From: an uncultured Bacteroidales bacterium
GTDB lineage: Bacteria; Bacteroidota; Bacteroidia; Bacteroidales; Bacteroidaceae
Reading direction: 5' to 3'
Assembly (NCBI GenBank): GCA_902800925.1
Contig: CADCGD010000009.1
Span: 1 to 64,000, forward strand
DNA length: 64,000 bases
Under the pieces are notes generated by a model. The model was not told where the DNA came from. It saw nothing but the letters and a program-made list of their open reading frames with translations, and did no database searches. The translations under genes were made by a program, and so were the position numbers. Positions within the stretch are counted from its first letter, which is position 1; each line of letters begins with the position of its first letter. This document shows positions 8,285 through 15,968 of the stretch, piece after piece.

Positions 8285-9844
8285 CTACTCTCCTAATTCT
8301 TTGATGATGGACTCTATCTTCTTGTTCAACTCATTACCCTCAGCTACTAAGGTTTCAAGTTTTGCATTAACCTCTGCGATGTCAATCACCTCATGAGTAT
8401 CTTCTTGCTCTACATAGCTACTGACGCTAAGGTTGCAATCGTTCTCTAAGATATCATCGTTCTTCACCAACTTGGCAAGATACTGCTCATCCTTGCGATT
8501 GACAAAGAGTTCCATAATCTTGTCTTGATGCTCAGGCAGGAGAACGTTCTTGTTGCCATCCTTCTGGAACAGCTTGCTGGCGTCGATGAAGAGAACGGAA
8601 GAGTCCACCTTTGCACTCTTCTTCAGCACAATGATACACGTTGCTATACCCACGCCAAAGAAGAGGTTGGCGGGCAACTGGATGACGGTATCAACATAGT
8701 TGTTCTTGATGAGATACTGGCGAATCTTCTTCTCGTCGCCGCCACGATAGAGCACACCAGGGAACTCTACAATGGCAGCTGTGCCTCGTTCGCTGAGGTG
8801 CCAAAGCATGTGCATGGTGAAAGCCAAGTCGGCAGCGCTTTTGGGTGCAAGGACTCCTGCAGGTGCATAGCGCTCGTCGTTAATCAAGATGGCATTGTCC
8901 TTGCCTTCCCATTTCAGCGAATAAGGGGGATTGCTGACAATAGCATCAAAGGGAGCATCCTGCATGTGCTGGGGCTTCAGCAGGGTGTCCTCCAGACGAA
9001 TGTCGAAGTTGTCGAAATTCACATTATGCAGGAACATGTTGATGCGGCAGAGGTTGTAGGTGGTAGGATTCACCTCCTGACCAAAATATTGCAGGTTGGG
9101 GTTCTGCTTGCCTATGGTCTTGGCAAACTTCAACAGCAACGAGCCCGATCCACAGGCAGGGTCGTACACCTTATTAATATTTGGATTGTTCCAAGAGGCC
9201 AGCTGTGCCAATAGCTCACTGACCTGCTGAGGGGTAAAGAACTCGCCACCACTCTTGCCCGCCTGCGAAGCATACATCTGCATCAGAAACTCGTAAGTGT
9301 CGCCAAAGGTGTCGTTCTCCGTATCGTTGTATTTGGAACCCAGCTCCATTTGTGCTACGGTCTGTAGCACTTTCGCCAGCAGTTGGTTGCGCTTAATCAC
9401 AGTACTGCCCAGCGACGCACTATCTACTGAGAAGTCGCTGAACAGCCCACGAAGATCTTCCTCAGAAGCGGTACCAATGGCTGAGGCCTCGATGCTACGG
9501 AAGATATTGGTCAGCCGCTCGTTCAGGTTCTCATCTTTCTCTGCTGTCTTTACCACATTCTGGAACAGCTGTGAGGGCAGAATGAAGTAGCCCTTCTCTT
9601 CTACCATCTTCTGGCGGATGTTCTCTGCCATCTCGTCGCTGATATTAGCATAGTCAAAGTCAGGCTGACCAGCCTCCTTCATCAGCTGGTGGATGTAGTC
9701 GCAGATATTCTCTGAGATAAAACGATAAAAGATGGAGCCAAGCACATAGGCTTTGAACTCCCAGCCATCCACACTGCCACGCAGGTCGTTGGCTATCTTC
9801 CATATTGTTTTGTGCAGTTCTGCACGCTCTTGCATTGTTGCCAT
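8285..9844 (-). CDS. hsdM: Type I restriction-modification DNA methyltransferase subunit M
   Basis: HsdM methylates adenine at the HsdS-chosen site, using S-adenosylmethionine. Residues about 5-140 form the helical N-terminal domain (HKTIWKIANDLRG). The SAM motif DPACGSGSLLLKF is at about 228-240 and the catalytic NPPY at about 305-308. The frame is open upstream to 9922, but the family start fits MATMQERAEL, whose ATG is at 9842-9844. The extra upstream residues lie in a structured leader and look untranslated. The gene is first in the hsdM-hsdS pair. Confidence 0.94.
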   Translation of the reverse strand: MATMQERAELHKTIWKIANDLRGSVDGWEFKAYVLGSIFYRFISENICDYIHQLMKEAGQPDFDYANISDEMAENIRQKMVEEKGYFILPSQLFQNVVKTAEKDENLNERLTNIFRSIEASAIGTASEEDLRGLFSDFSVDSASLGSTVIKRNQLLAKVLQTVAQMELGSKYNDTENDTFGDTYEFLMQMYASQAGKSGGEFFTPQQVSELLAQLASWNNPNINKVYDPACGSGSLLLKFAKTIGKQNPNLQYFGQEVNPTTYNLCRINMFLHNVNFDNFDIRLEDTLLKPQHMQDAPFDAIVSNPPYSLKWEGKDNAILINDERYAPAGVLAPKSAADLAFTMHMLWHLSERGTAAIVEFPGVLYRGGDEKKIRQYLIKNNYVDTVIQLPANLFFGVGIATCIIVLKKSAKVDSSVLFIDASKLFQKDGNKNVLLPEHQDKIMELFVNRKDEQYLAKLVKNDDILENDCNLSVSSYVEQEDTHEVIDIAEVNAKLETLVAEGNELNKKIESIIKELGE

Positions 9845-10179
9845 GATATACGATAGTCTTAGGAGCGAAAGGACTATCGTTCGAGAAAATGGGTTCATCA
9901 ATGCAAGAACCTCAGGACACAATAAAAGCGTGAACCGCCCTTATCAATGTCCCAAGGTCCTCGGATGACCCATTCATACCAGATAAGTCGTCCACGCTAT
10001 CGCGTAGACGTTAGTCTCATAAAGTGGTATGAATGTCTATTGAATTTCCGAGGTTCAGGGACATTCCGAATATAGCACTAACGCTATAAATTATTATCCA
10101 CTAAAATCATACCGCCACCCTGCGCTCAGGGACTAAGCCGTGGCTTTGCCGTTTACGTCACATCGGCAGTACTTGAATG
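9845..10179 (-). promoter_or_regulatory. Long, highly paired 5' leader of hsdMS (candidate structured RNA)
   Basis: About 330 untranslated bases separate the hsdM start from its likely promoter. They hold nested inverted repeats, given in plus-strand coordinates. AATGTCCC 9946-9953 pairs with GGGACATT 10058-10065. CCTCGGA 9959-9965 pairs with TCCGAGG 10047-10053. CATTCATACCA 9971-9981 pairs with TGGTATGAATG 10025-10035. An inner hairpin spans 9989-10010 with loop TATC. A separate 9-bp hairpin (ACGATAGTC 9850-9858 with GACTATCGT 9872-9880) ends 5 bases before the hsdM start codon. No known riboswitch was recognised. It could be a cis-regulatory RNA, an independent small RNA or a palindromic element. 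Confidence 0.5.
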
Positions 10180-10187
10180 CAAAGATA
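10180..10187 (-). promoter_or_regulatory. Promoter -7 box for hsdMS
   Basis: TATCTTTG on the minus strand matches TAnnTTTG and is the best box upstream of hsdM. It implies a 5' untranslated leader of roughly 330 bases, far longer than most leaders in this window. Confidence 0.5.
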
Positions 10188-10526
10188 CAAATTAATTTGT
10201 ACAATAGCAAGATTTTCGAGAAAAGATTTGGAAACAAAAAAGAAAATAGCGAGATATTTTCATGAAATACCTCGCTGAGTGTATGTAAACAGAAAGAGAC
10301 ACAAGTGACAGGTACCTGTTTCGCTTTCTAATTTTGTATCACGAAGCTAAGATTCGGGAAAGGCCGAGGATTGCTTTATAAAAGGACTTACTATAGTCCT
10401 TTATCCTATTAAATAGGGACTTATAGTCATAGATAGGCTATATGCAGGAACAGCTAAACTGCGTCTGGATATTGCTTCTTTTGCGGAATAATTGCAAAAA
10501 TTAGGGGAAGTGTTAAGTTTTTTGCC
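10188..10526. other. Gene-free stretch with hairpins and an orphan promoter-like box
   Basis: No convincing gene is seen. The stretch holds a hairpin AGCGAG 10248-10253 / CTCGCT 10271-10276, the palindrome listed separately at 10306-10319, a plus-strand TAATTTTG box near 10331, and a perfect 8-bp hairpin AAAGGACT / AGTCCTTT at 10381-10402. A short plus-strand frame ending near 10488 reads YAGTAKLRLDIASFAE before its stop. It has no clear start and may be a gene relic or chance. Confidence 0.4.
10306..10319. repeat. Palindromic motif shared with the downstream end of hsdR
   Basis: TGACAGGTACCTGT contains the 12-bp palindrome ACAGGTACCTGT. The same TGACAGGTACC / GGTACCTG core forms the palindrome at 3031-3059. 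The two copies bracket the hsd/toxin-antitoxin locus. Confidence 0.6.
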
Positions 10527-11079
10527 TTATATATTCAATGAATTCTCTTCCAAAAGGAATGGAATGACACCAATATACATAATACCCTCCTCATCTGTCC
10601 ATGCTTTCGCATTTCCGTCTAAGATAACAATCTTGCGAAAGAAGTCTCCAGAATTTTTAAGGGAAAAAGTTTCTTGATCCCTCTTAGCTTCAGTATCTAC
10701 ATTCAAAGCCGACTGGATATATACTTTCTCACGTCCCGTATTGACAATAAAGTCGATTTCGTATTGTGACTGCTGTTTCTTACCGTCTTTCACAATGGTC
10801 ACTTCTACCACACCTACATCTACGCTATACCCCCTGCGAAGCAATTCGATGAATATCATGTTTTCCATCAAGTGCGATTTCTCCTGCTGACGGAAATTTA
10901 GCTTAGCATTCCTTAATCCAGTGTCCATAGAATAGAACTTCAGCGTATTCTCAAAGTAACTAAAGGGTAGAAAGCAGGAACGACTTACCACAGCGACGAA
11001 TACCAGTGATAATCTTTACCTTCCCGTTCCACCGTTTGCTGAGCAGGTCTTTGACGTAGTGTTCTCTTTGAATAATCAT
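10527..11079 (-). pseudogene. Broken AAA-type ATPase with DUF4143 domain (internal deletion and frameshift)
   Basis: The gene starts with ATG at 11077-11079 and reads MIIQREHYVKDLLSKRW, then a Walker A region GIRRCGKSFLLSTL, and hits a stop at once. The downstream frame continues YFENTLKFYSMDTGLRN, ELLRRGYSVDVGVVE, QSQYEIDFIV and FLLEENSLNI. That is the C-terminal domain of the Bacteroidales 'ATP-binding, DUF4143' proteins. Intact members are about 400 residues and have Walker B and the rest of the ATPase between these blocks. Here roughly 200 residues are missing and the halves are out of frame, so it is non-functional. Its promoter -7 box TATCTTTG (about 11137-11144, minus strand) remains. 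Confidence 0.8.
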
Positions 11080-11150
11080 AGTACTTATAGTTTCTTACTG
11101 CAAATTCTGTCTCACTATTCGACCATTTTTGCAGTGCAAAGATACACAAT

Positions 11151-11203
11151 ATTCTCAAATCTTCCAAACAAAATTCTCAAAAGTTGCTCGCAAAATTCTC
11201 AAA
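11151..11203 (-). repeat. Three 22-bp-spaced direct repeats upstream of the broken ATPase
   Basis: ATTCTCAAA begins at 11151, 11173 and 11195, an exact 22-bp period. On the minus strand the unit reads TTTGAGAAT followed by TTTTG or ATTG. The three copies lie just upstream of the TATCTTTG promoter of the broken ATPase. Two-turn spacing puts the copies on one DNA face, as expected of a regulator binding site. Confidence 0.65.
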
Positions 11204-11238
11204 TCTATTTGATTTTTAGCTATCGTTGCGCCTTTTTC

Positions 11239-12006
11239 TTATTTCTTTCCTCCTGTTACGGCCTCGCGCATTTCTTTCAGCAGGTCGCTGGCGAAGATGA
11301 AGTCGGTGAGGCGCTTGTTGGTGGAGTTCATGATCTGCGAGGAGTTGCCCTGCCACTCTTTGTGGCCCTCGTAGATGTAGACGATGTTCTCGCCGATGCC
11401 CATCACCGAGTTCATGTCGTGGGTGTTGATGATGGTCGTCATGTTGAATTCGCGCGTGATGGAGTGCAGCAGGTCGTCGATGACCAGCGAGGTCTTGGGG
11501 TCGAGTCCGCTGTTGGGCTCGTCGCAGAACAGGTATTTGGGATTCATGGAGATGGCGCGGGCAATGGCCACACGCTTCTGCATACCACCACTGATTTCGC
11601 CAGGGAATTTGTTCTCGGCACCCACCAGGTTGACACGCTCCAGACAGTACATGGCGCGCTTGGTGCGCTCGCGGAGCGTCATGTTGGAGAACATGTCCAG
11701 CGGGAACATCACGTTCTCCAGTACCGACAGCGAGTCGAAGAGTGCTGCCGACTGGAATATCATGCCCATCTCGCGGCGCATGAGCACCTTCTCCTTCTTC
11801 GACATCTGTACGAAGTCACGTCCGTCGTAGAGTATCTGTCCGCTGGTAGGCTCGAAGAGTCCGACGAGGTTCTTCATGAGCACCGTCTTTCCTGAACCGC
11901 TCTGACCAATGATGAGGTTGATCTTGCCGTCTTCGAAGACCGTGCTGATACCTTTCAGCACCTCCTTCTCCTCAAAACTCTTATATAGGTTCTTGACTTC
12001 AATCAT
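11239..12006 (-). CDS. mlaF: ABC transporter ATP-binding protein, MlaF-type
   Basis: This is the ATPase that powers MlaE-type phospholipid transport between inner and outer membrane. The 255-residue protein has Walker A IIGQSGSGKTVLMKNL (about residues 33-48), the signature ISGGMQKRVAIARAI, Walker B YLFCDEPNSGLDPKT and the switch His in NTHDMNSV. The hallmark EPNSGLDP form is usual for MlaF. Its ATG overlaps the end of the MlaE permease gene by 4 bases, so the two are co-translated. The MCE-domain partner (MlaD) is not in the window. Confidence 0.92.
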   Translation of the reverse strand: MIEVKNLYKSFEEKEVLKGISTVFEDGKINLIIGQSGSGKTVLMKNLVGLFEPTSGQILYDGRDFVQMSKKEKVLMRREMGMIFQSAALFDSLSVLENVMFPLDMFSNMTLRERTKRAMYCLERVNLVGAENKFPGEISGGMQKRVAIARAISMNPKYLFCDEPNSGLDPKTSLVIDDLLHSITREFNMTTIINTHDMNSVMGIGENIVYIYEGHKEWQGNSSQIMNSTNKRLTDFIFASDLLKEMREAVTGGKK

Positions 12007-12758
12007 GACAGCAATTGAGTTAAGAAGACGTCGCTAAACAGTATCAGTACGCTGGAACAAACCACAGCGTCTGTGGAGGCCTTACCCACATTCACGGAGC
12101 CGCCTTCTACGGTATATCCGAAATAGGACGGCACTGCCGATATGATAAAGGCAAAGAACATACTCTTGATGATGGACATCCACACGAACCACGCCTTGAA
12201 GTCGTGCTGCAAGCCCAGTGTGAGGTCGTCGGGCACGATGATGTGTCCAATATAAGCAGTGCCATAGGCACCCATGATACCCATTGCCGACGAGAAGATA
12301 ACCAGTAGCGGCATGATGGTCAGCATGCCCAGAATCTTGGGCAGGATAAGGTAGCACGCGGAGTTGACACCCATGATGTCGAGGGCGTCAATCTGTTGTG
12401 TGACGCGCATGGTACCTATCTCCGAAGCGATGTTCGACCCCACCTTGCCTGCCAGGATGAGACACATGATAGAACTGGAGAACTCCAGCAGCATGATTTC
12501 ACGCGTTGTGTAGCCCGATACCCAGCGGGGCATCCAAGGTGACTGGATGTTCAGCTTCATCTGAATACAGATGACTGCACCGATGAAGAACGAGATGAGC
12601 AGTACGATGCCGATGGAGTTGATGCCCAACTGCGCCATCTCCTTGACATACTGCTTCCAGAACATGCGGAAACGCTCTGGGACGGAGAATGTGCGTCCCA
12701 TGAGTATCACGAACTTTCCGAACGTGGCCAGCGCATTGTATAGTAATCTCATGACCAT
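12003..12758 (-). CDS. mlaE: MlaE-family ABC transporter permease
   Basis: This is the integral-membrane permease of the Mla-type lipid transporter, with several hydrophobic segments (GIVLLISFFIGAVICIQM, GMLTIMPLLVIFSSAMGIMG, SMFFAFIISAVPSYFGY). The family signature EFSSSIMCLILAGKVGSNIA and EIGTMRVTQQIDALDIMG is intact. The frame is open to a TTG at 12770, but the ATG at 12756-12758 (MVMRLLYN) or 12750-12752 is the likely start. A TACCTTTG promoter box lies at 12768-12775, only 9 bases upstream, giving a nearly leaderless message. Confidence 0.92.
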   Translation of the reverse strand: MVMRLLYNALATFGKFVILMGRTFSVPERFRMFWKQYVKEMAQLGINSIGIVLLISFFIGAVICIQMKLNIQSPWMPRWVSGYTTREIMLLEFSSSIMCLILAGKVGSNIASEIGTMRVTQQIDALDIMGVNSACYLILPKILGMLTIMPLLVIFSSAMGIMGAYGTAYIGHIIVPDDLTLGLQHDFKAWFVWMSIIKSMFFAFIISAVPSYFGYTVEGGSVNVGKASTDAVVCSSVLILFSDVFLTQLLS

Positions 12759-12767
12759 AATCGGGTG

Positions 12768-12879
12768 CAAAGGTAATCATTTTATTGAACACAAAGGCAC
12801 AAAGACGCAAAGATTTTTTTAAAATAATGAAAAACTTCGTATCTTTGTGTCTTTGTGTTCCATTATTTTTGTAACTTTG
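12768..12879. promoter_or_regulatory. Divergent promoter region of mlaEF and lptB with a long inverted repeat
   Basis: The minus-strand box TACCTTTG (12768-12775) serves mlaE and the plus-strand box TAACTTTG (12872-12879) serves lptB. Between them a 19-base arm at 12787-12805 (GAACACAAAGGCACAAAGA) matches the reverse complement of 12842-12860 at 18 of 19 positions, with a 36-base AT-rich spacer. It may be an operator shared by the two lipid-transport operons. Confidence 0.6.
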
Positions 12880-12888
12880 CAGGCGATT

Positions 12889-13701
12889 ATGGACGAACAA
12901 AACAATGTGAAGGAGCCCGAGAGACTGGTGCTACGCACCGAGGGGCTGGTGAAGCGCTACGGAAAACGCACGGTGGTGAACGACGTGTCGTTTGATGTGA
13001 GGCAGGGCGAGATTGTTGGACTGCTGGGACCTAACGGTGCAGGTAAGACGACGTCGTTCTATATGACGACGGGACTCATCGTACCCAACGAGGGACATAT
13101 CTACCTGGGTGACGAGGAGGTGACTTCTTATCCCGTCTACAAGCGTGCCCGTGCAGGCATCGGCTACTTGGCGCAGGAGGCTTCTGTGTTCCGTAAGATG
13201 TCGGTAGAGGACAATATCCTCTCTGTGTTGGAGATGACTGGCAAGCCTCGCGAGTATCAGCTGGAGAAGTTGGAGAGCCTGATCAAGGAGTTCCGTCTGC
13301 AGAAGGTTCGCAAGAATAAGGGTGACCAGCTGTCGGGTGGTGAGCGTCGTCGTACGGAGATTGCCCGCTGTCTGGCTATCGAGCCCAAGTTCATCATGCT
13401 TGACGAACCCTTTGCCGGTGTAGACCCCATCGCCGTTGAGGATATCCAGTTTATTGTGTGGAAACTGAAGGATCTGAACATTGGTATCCTGATTACCGAC
13501 CATAATGTGGAAGATACGCTGTGTATCACCAATCGTGCCTACCTGCTCTTTGAGGGTCGCATCCTGTTCCATGGCTCTCCTGAAGAACTAGCAGCCAACC
13601 CCATTGTGCGCAAGAATTATCTGACGGAGTCGTTCGTGTTGCGCCAGAAGGACTTCTCGGCACTCGAAGAACAGCGTAAGGCCGAAGAGAATGACGATTG
13701 A
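12889..13701 (+). CDS. lptB: LPS export ABC transporter ATP-binding protein LptB
   Basis: LptB drives extraction of lipopolysaccharide from the inner membrane for the Lpt bridge. The protein has Walker [21 protein letters not shown], the Q-loop LAQEASVF, the signature [16 protein letters not shown], Walker [14 protein letters not shown] and switch His in [10 protein letters not shown]. These are near-diagnostic for LptB. The frame is open upstream, but the ATG at 12889 ([11 protein letters not shown]) lies 10 bases after the TAACTTTG box, so it is the likely start, giving 270 residues. LptF/G are not in the window. Confidence 0.93.
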   Translation: MDEQNNVKEPERLVLRTEGLVKRYGKRTVVNDVSFDVRQGEIVGLLGPNGAGKTTSFYMTTGLIVPNEGHIYLGDEEVTSYPVYKRARAGIGYLAQEASVFRKMSVEDNILSVLEMTGKPREYQLEKLESLIKEFRLQKVRKNKGDQLSGGERRRTEIARCLAIEPKFIMLDEPFAGVDPIAVEDIQFIVWKLKDLNIGILITDHNVEDTLCITNRAYLLFEGRILFHGSPEELAANPIVRKNYLTESFVLRQKDFSALEEQRKAEENDD

Positions 13702-13747
13702 TAGTTAATAATTCATAATTCGTCATTCGTAATTCATAATTATTTTG

Positions 13748-13755
13748 TAATTTTG
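13748..13755 (+). promoter_or_regulatory. Promoter -7 box for tig
   Basis: TAATTTTG fits TAnnTTTG and is followed by CACGC. The same TAATTTTGCACGC string occurs at the promoters before 24791 and guaB, which suggests an extended strong promoter core. Two copies of ATTCATAAT spaced 21 bases apart lie just upstream (13711 and 13732). Confidence 0.65.
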
Positions 13756-13801
13756 CACGCTCAAAACGATTATATATATAATTAATAAGGTATAAAAGAA
13801 G

Positions 13802-15145
13802 ATGAATATTCAATTTGAAGCTCCTGATAAGGTGAATGGTCTGATGACTATCACTATGGAGACGGCTGACTATCAGCCTGAGGTCGAGAAGACCCTGAAA
13901 GACTATCGCAAGCGTGCACAGATTCCCGGATTCCGTCCCGGTCAGGCTCCTATGGGCATGATCAAGCGTCAGTATGGTACCAGCGTCAAGGTTGACGTGG
14001 TGAACAAACTGCTGGGCGAGAAGCTCTACGGTTATGTGCAGGATAACAAGATTCATATGTTGGGTGAACCCCTTCCCAGCGAGCAGCAGGCTCAGCTCGA
14101 CTTCGAGAGCGACCAGCCGCTGGTATTCAAGTTTGATATTGCTGTGGCTCCTGAGTTCGAGGCTAATCTGAGCGGTAAGGACAAGGTGCCTTTCTATAAC
14201 ATCACCGTTGACGACAAGCTCATCGACCAGCAGGTAGAGATGTATCAGAGTCGTGCAGGTCACTATGATAAGGTAGAGGCTTTCGACGCTGAGCAGCGCG
14301 ACATGCTGAAGGGTGACCTGCGTGAGGTGAATGGTACTATCGAGGTTGCTGACGCAGTGCTGATGCCTCAGTATATGAAGGTAGAAGACCAGAAGAAACT
14401 CTTCGAGGGTGCTAAGCTGGGCGATATCATCACCTGGAATCCTCGCAAGGCTTATCCTGAGAGTGATGTAGAGGTTTCGAGCCTGCTGAAGATCCAGAAG
14501 GACGAGGTGAAGGACCACGAGGGCGACTTCACTTTCCAGATTACTGAGATCAGCCGTTTTGTCAAGGCTGAGATTGGCAAGGAGCTCTTCGACCAGACCT
14601 TCGGTGAGGGTACTGTCAAGGACGAGAAGGAGTTCCGTCAGAAGATTGCCGACCAGATCAGTCAGCAGTTCAAGGCCGACAGCGACTACAAGTTCCTGCT
14701 CGACGTTCGTGAGCACATGGAGAAGAAGGTTGGCAAGTTGGAGTTCCCAGAGGCTATCCTGAAGCGTGTGATGCTGCAGAACAACAAGGACAAGGGTGCT
14801 GACTTCGTAGAGAAGAACTTCGAGGCAAGCATCAAGGAGTTGGCTTGGCACCTGATCAAGGAGCAGCTCGTCAGTGCTCAGGGCATCAAGATTGAGGATG
14901 CTGACCTGAAGGAGACCGCCAAGGAGGCTGCCCGTGCACAGTTCGCTCAGTATGGTATGTCGAACGTTCCTGATGAGTATCTGGAGAACTACGCTCAGGA
15001 GATGCTGAAGAAGCGCGAGACTGTTGACGGACTGGTAGACCGTGCCGTTGACGTGAAGCTGACTGCCGCTCTGAAGAGTGTTGTGAAGCTCGATGAGAAA
15101 GAGATTTCTCTGGAGGACTTCCAGAAGATGCTTCAGGAGAAGTAA
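13802..15145 (+). CDS. tig: Trigger factor, ribosome-associated chaperone
   Basis: Trigger factor binds nascent chains at the ribosome exit. The N-terminal ribosome-binding domain has the signature region PGFRPGQAPMGMIKRQYG (about residues 41-58). The rest is the elongated helical substrate-binding region typical of Bacteroidota trigger factors. The 447-residue length is normal. The gene leads a tig-clpP-clpX-recQ series found widely in the phylum, and it ends at a hairpin terminator that overlaps the clpP promoter. Confidence 0.93.
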   Translation: MNIQFEAPDKVNGLMTITMETADYQPEVEKTLKDYRKRAQIPGFRPGQAPMGMIKRQYGTSVKVDVVNKLLGEKLYGYVQDNKIHMLGEPLPSEQQAQLDFESDQPLVFKFDIAVAPEFEANLSGKDKVPFYNITVDDKLIDQQVEMYQSRAGHYDKVEAFDAEQRDMLKGDLREVNGTIEVADAVLMPQYMKVEDQKKLFEGAKLGDIITWNPRKAYPESDVEVSSLLKIQKDEVKDHEGDFTFQITEISRFVKAEIGKELFDQTFGEGTVKDEKEFRQKIADQISQQFKADSDYKFLLDVREHMEKKVGKLEFPEAILKRVMLQNNKDKGADFVEKNFEASIKELAWHLIKEQLVSAQGIKIEDADLKETAKEAARAQFAQYGMSNVPDEYLENYAQEMLKKRETVDGLVDRAVDVKLTAALKSVVKLDEKEISLEDFQKMLQEK

Positions 15146-15202
15146 AAAGGTGAAAAAGTAATGAGGTAAATAGAATTATAATTCTTTAACCAAAAAAAGA
15201 GC

Positions 15203-15241
15203 CGGAATGTCATTGCATTCCGACTTTTTTTTGTAATTTTG
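15203..15241 (+). terminator. tig terminator overlapping the clpP promoter
   Basis: CGGAATG (15203-15209) pairs with CATTCCG (15216-15222), followed by a run of eight T residues at 15225-15232. The -7 box TAATTTTG for clpP is at 15234-15241. Its likely -33 TTG (15213-15215) lies in the loop and stem of the terminator hairpin. Confidence 0.75.
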
Positions 15242-15256
15242 TATCTACTTATTGAT

Positions 15257-15928
15257 ATGACTATGAACAACGATTTTAGAAAATACGCTACCAAGCACCT
15301 TGGAATCAATGGTCTCGTGCTCGATGAAGTGATGAGTGCACAGGCTCAGTATCTCAATCCGTATATCCTGGAGGAACGCCAGTTGAACGTCACACAGATG
15401 GACGTCTTCTCGCGCTTGATGATGGATCGTATCATCTTCCTTGGCACACAGATTGACGACTATACCGCAAATACTCTGCAGGCACAGTTGCTCTATCTTG
15501 ATTCAGTAGATTCAGGAAAGGATATCTCTATCTACCTGAACTCTCCTGGCGGCAGTGTGACGGCAGGACTGGGTATCTATGATACCATGCAGTTCATCTC
15601 CAGCGATGTAGCTACCATCTGTACGGGTATGGCTGCCTCGATGGCTGCTGTGCTGCTTGTTGCAGGTACTGAAGGCAAGCGTTCTGCGCTGCCGCATAGC
15701 CGCGTCATGATTCACCAGCCATTGGGTGGTGTGCAGGGTCAGGCTTCGGATATCGAGATTGAGGCCAAGGAGATTATGAAGTTCAAGAAAGAGCTCTATA
15801 CCATCATCTCTGAGCATTCGCACACTCCTTATGACAAAGTGTGGAACGACTCTGACCGCAACTACTGGATGACAGCAGAAGAGGCTAAGGAGTATGGTAT
15901 GATTGATCAGGTGCTGAAGAAGAAGTAA
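15257..15928 (+). CDS. clpP: ATP-dependent Clp protease proteolytic subunit
   Basis: ClpP is the serine protease barrel that degrades proteins fed by ClpX or other Clp ATPases. Catalytic residues are visible: Ser128 in TGMAASMAA and His153 in SRVMIHQPLGG, plus the NSPGGSVTAG loop. A TTG start at 15239 would lie inside the promoter box, so the ATG at 15257 (MTMNNDFRKY) is taken, giving 223 residues. clpX follows after 40 bases. Confidence 0.95.
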   Translation: MTMNNDFRKYATKHLGINGLVLDEVMSAQAQYLNPYILEERQLNVTQMDVFSRLMMDRIIFLGTQIDDYTANTLQAQLLYLDSVDSGKDISIYLNSPGGSVTAGLGIYDTMQFISSDVATICTGMAASMAAVLLVAGTEGKRSALPHSRVMIHQPLGGVQGQASDIEIEAKEIMKFKKELYTIISEHSHTPYDKVWNDSDRNYWMTAEEAKEYGMIDQVLKKK

Positions 15929-15968
15929 TGCGCTTCGCTAGTGAAGAGTGAAAAGTGAAGAGTGAAGA

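Noticed and set aside
9845-10187. Group II intron or tmRNA in the hsd leader
   Set aside because: No domain V-like hairpin, no maturase and no tag-peptide frame were seen; only generic stems are supported.
13526-14851. 441-codon open frame antisense to trigger factor
   Set aside because: It mirrors the codons of tig, is Leu/His-rich like other antisense frames and has no promoter or domain.
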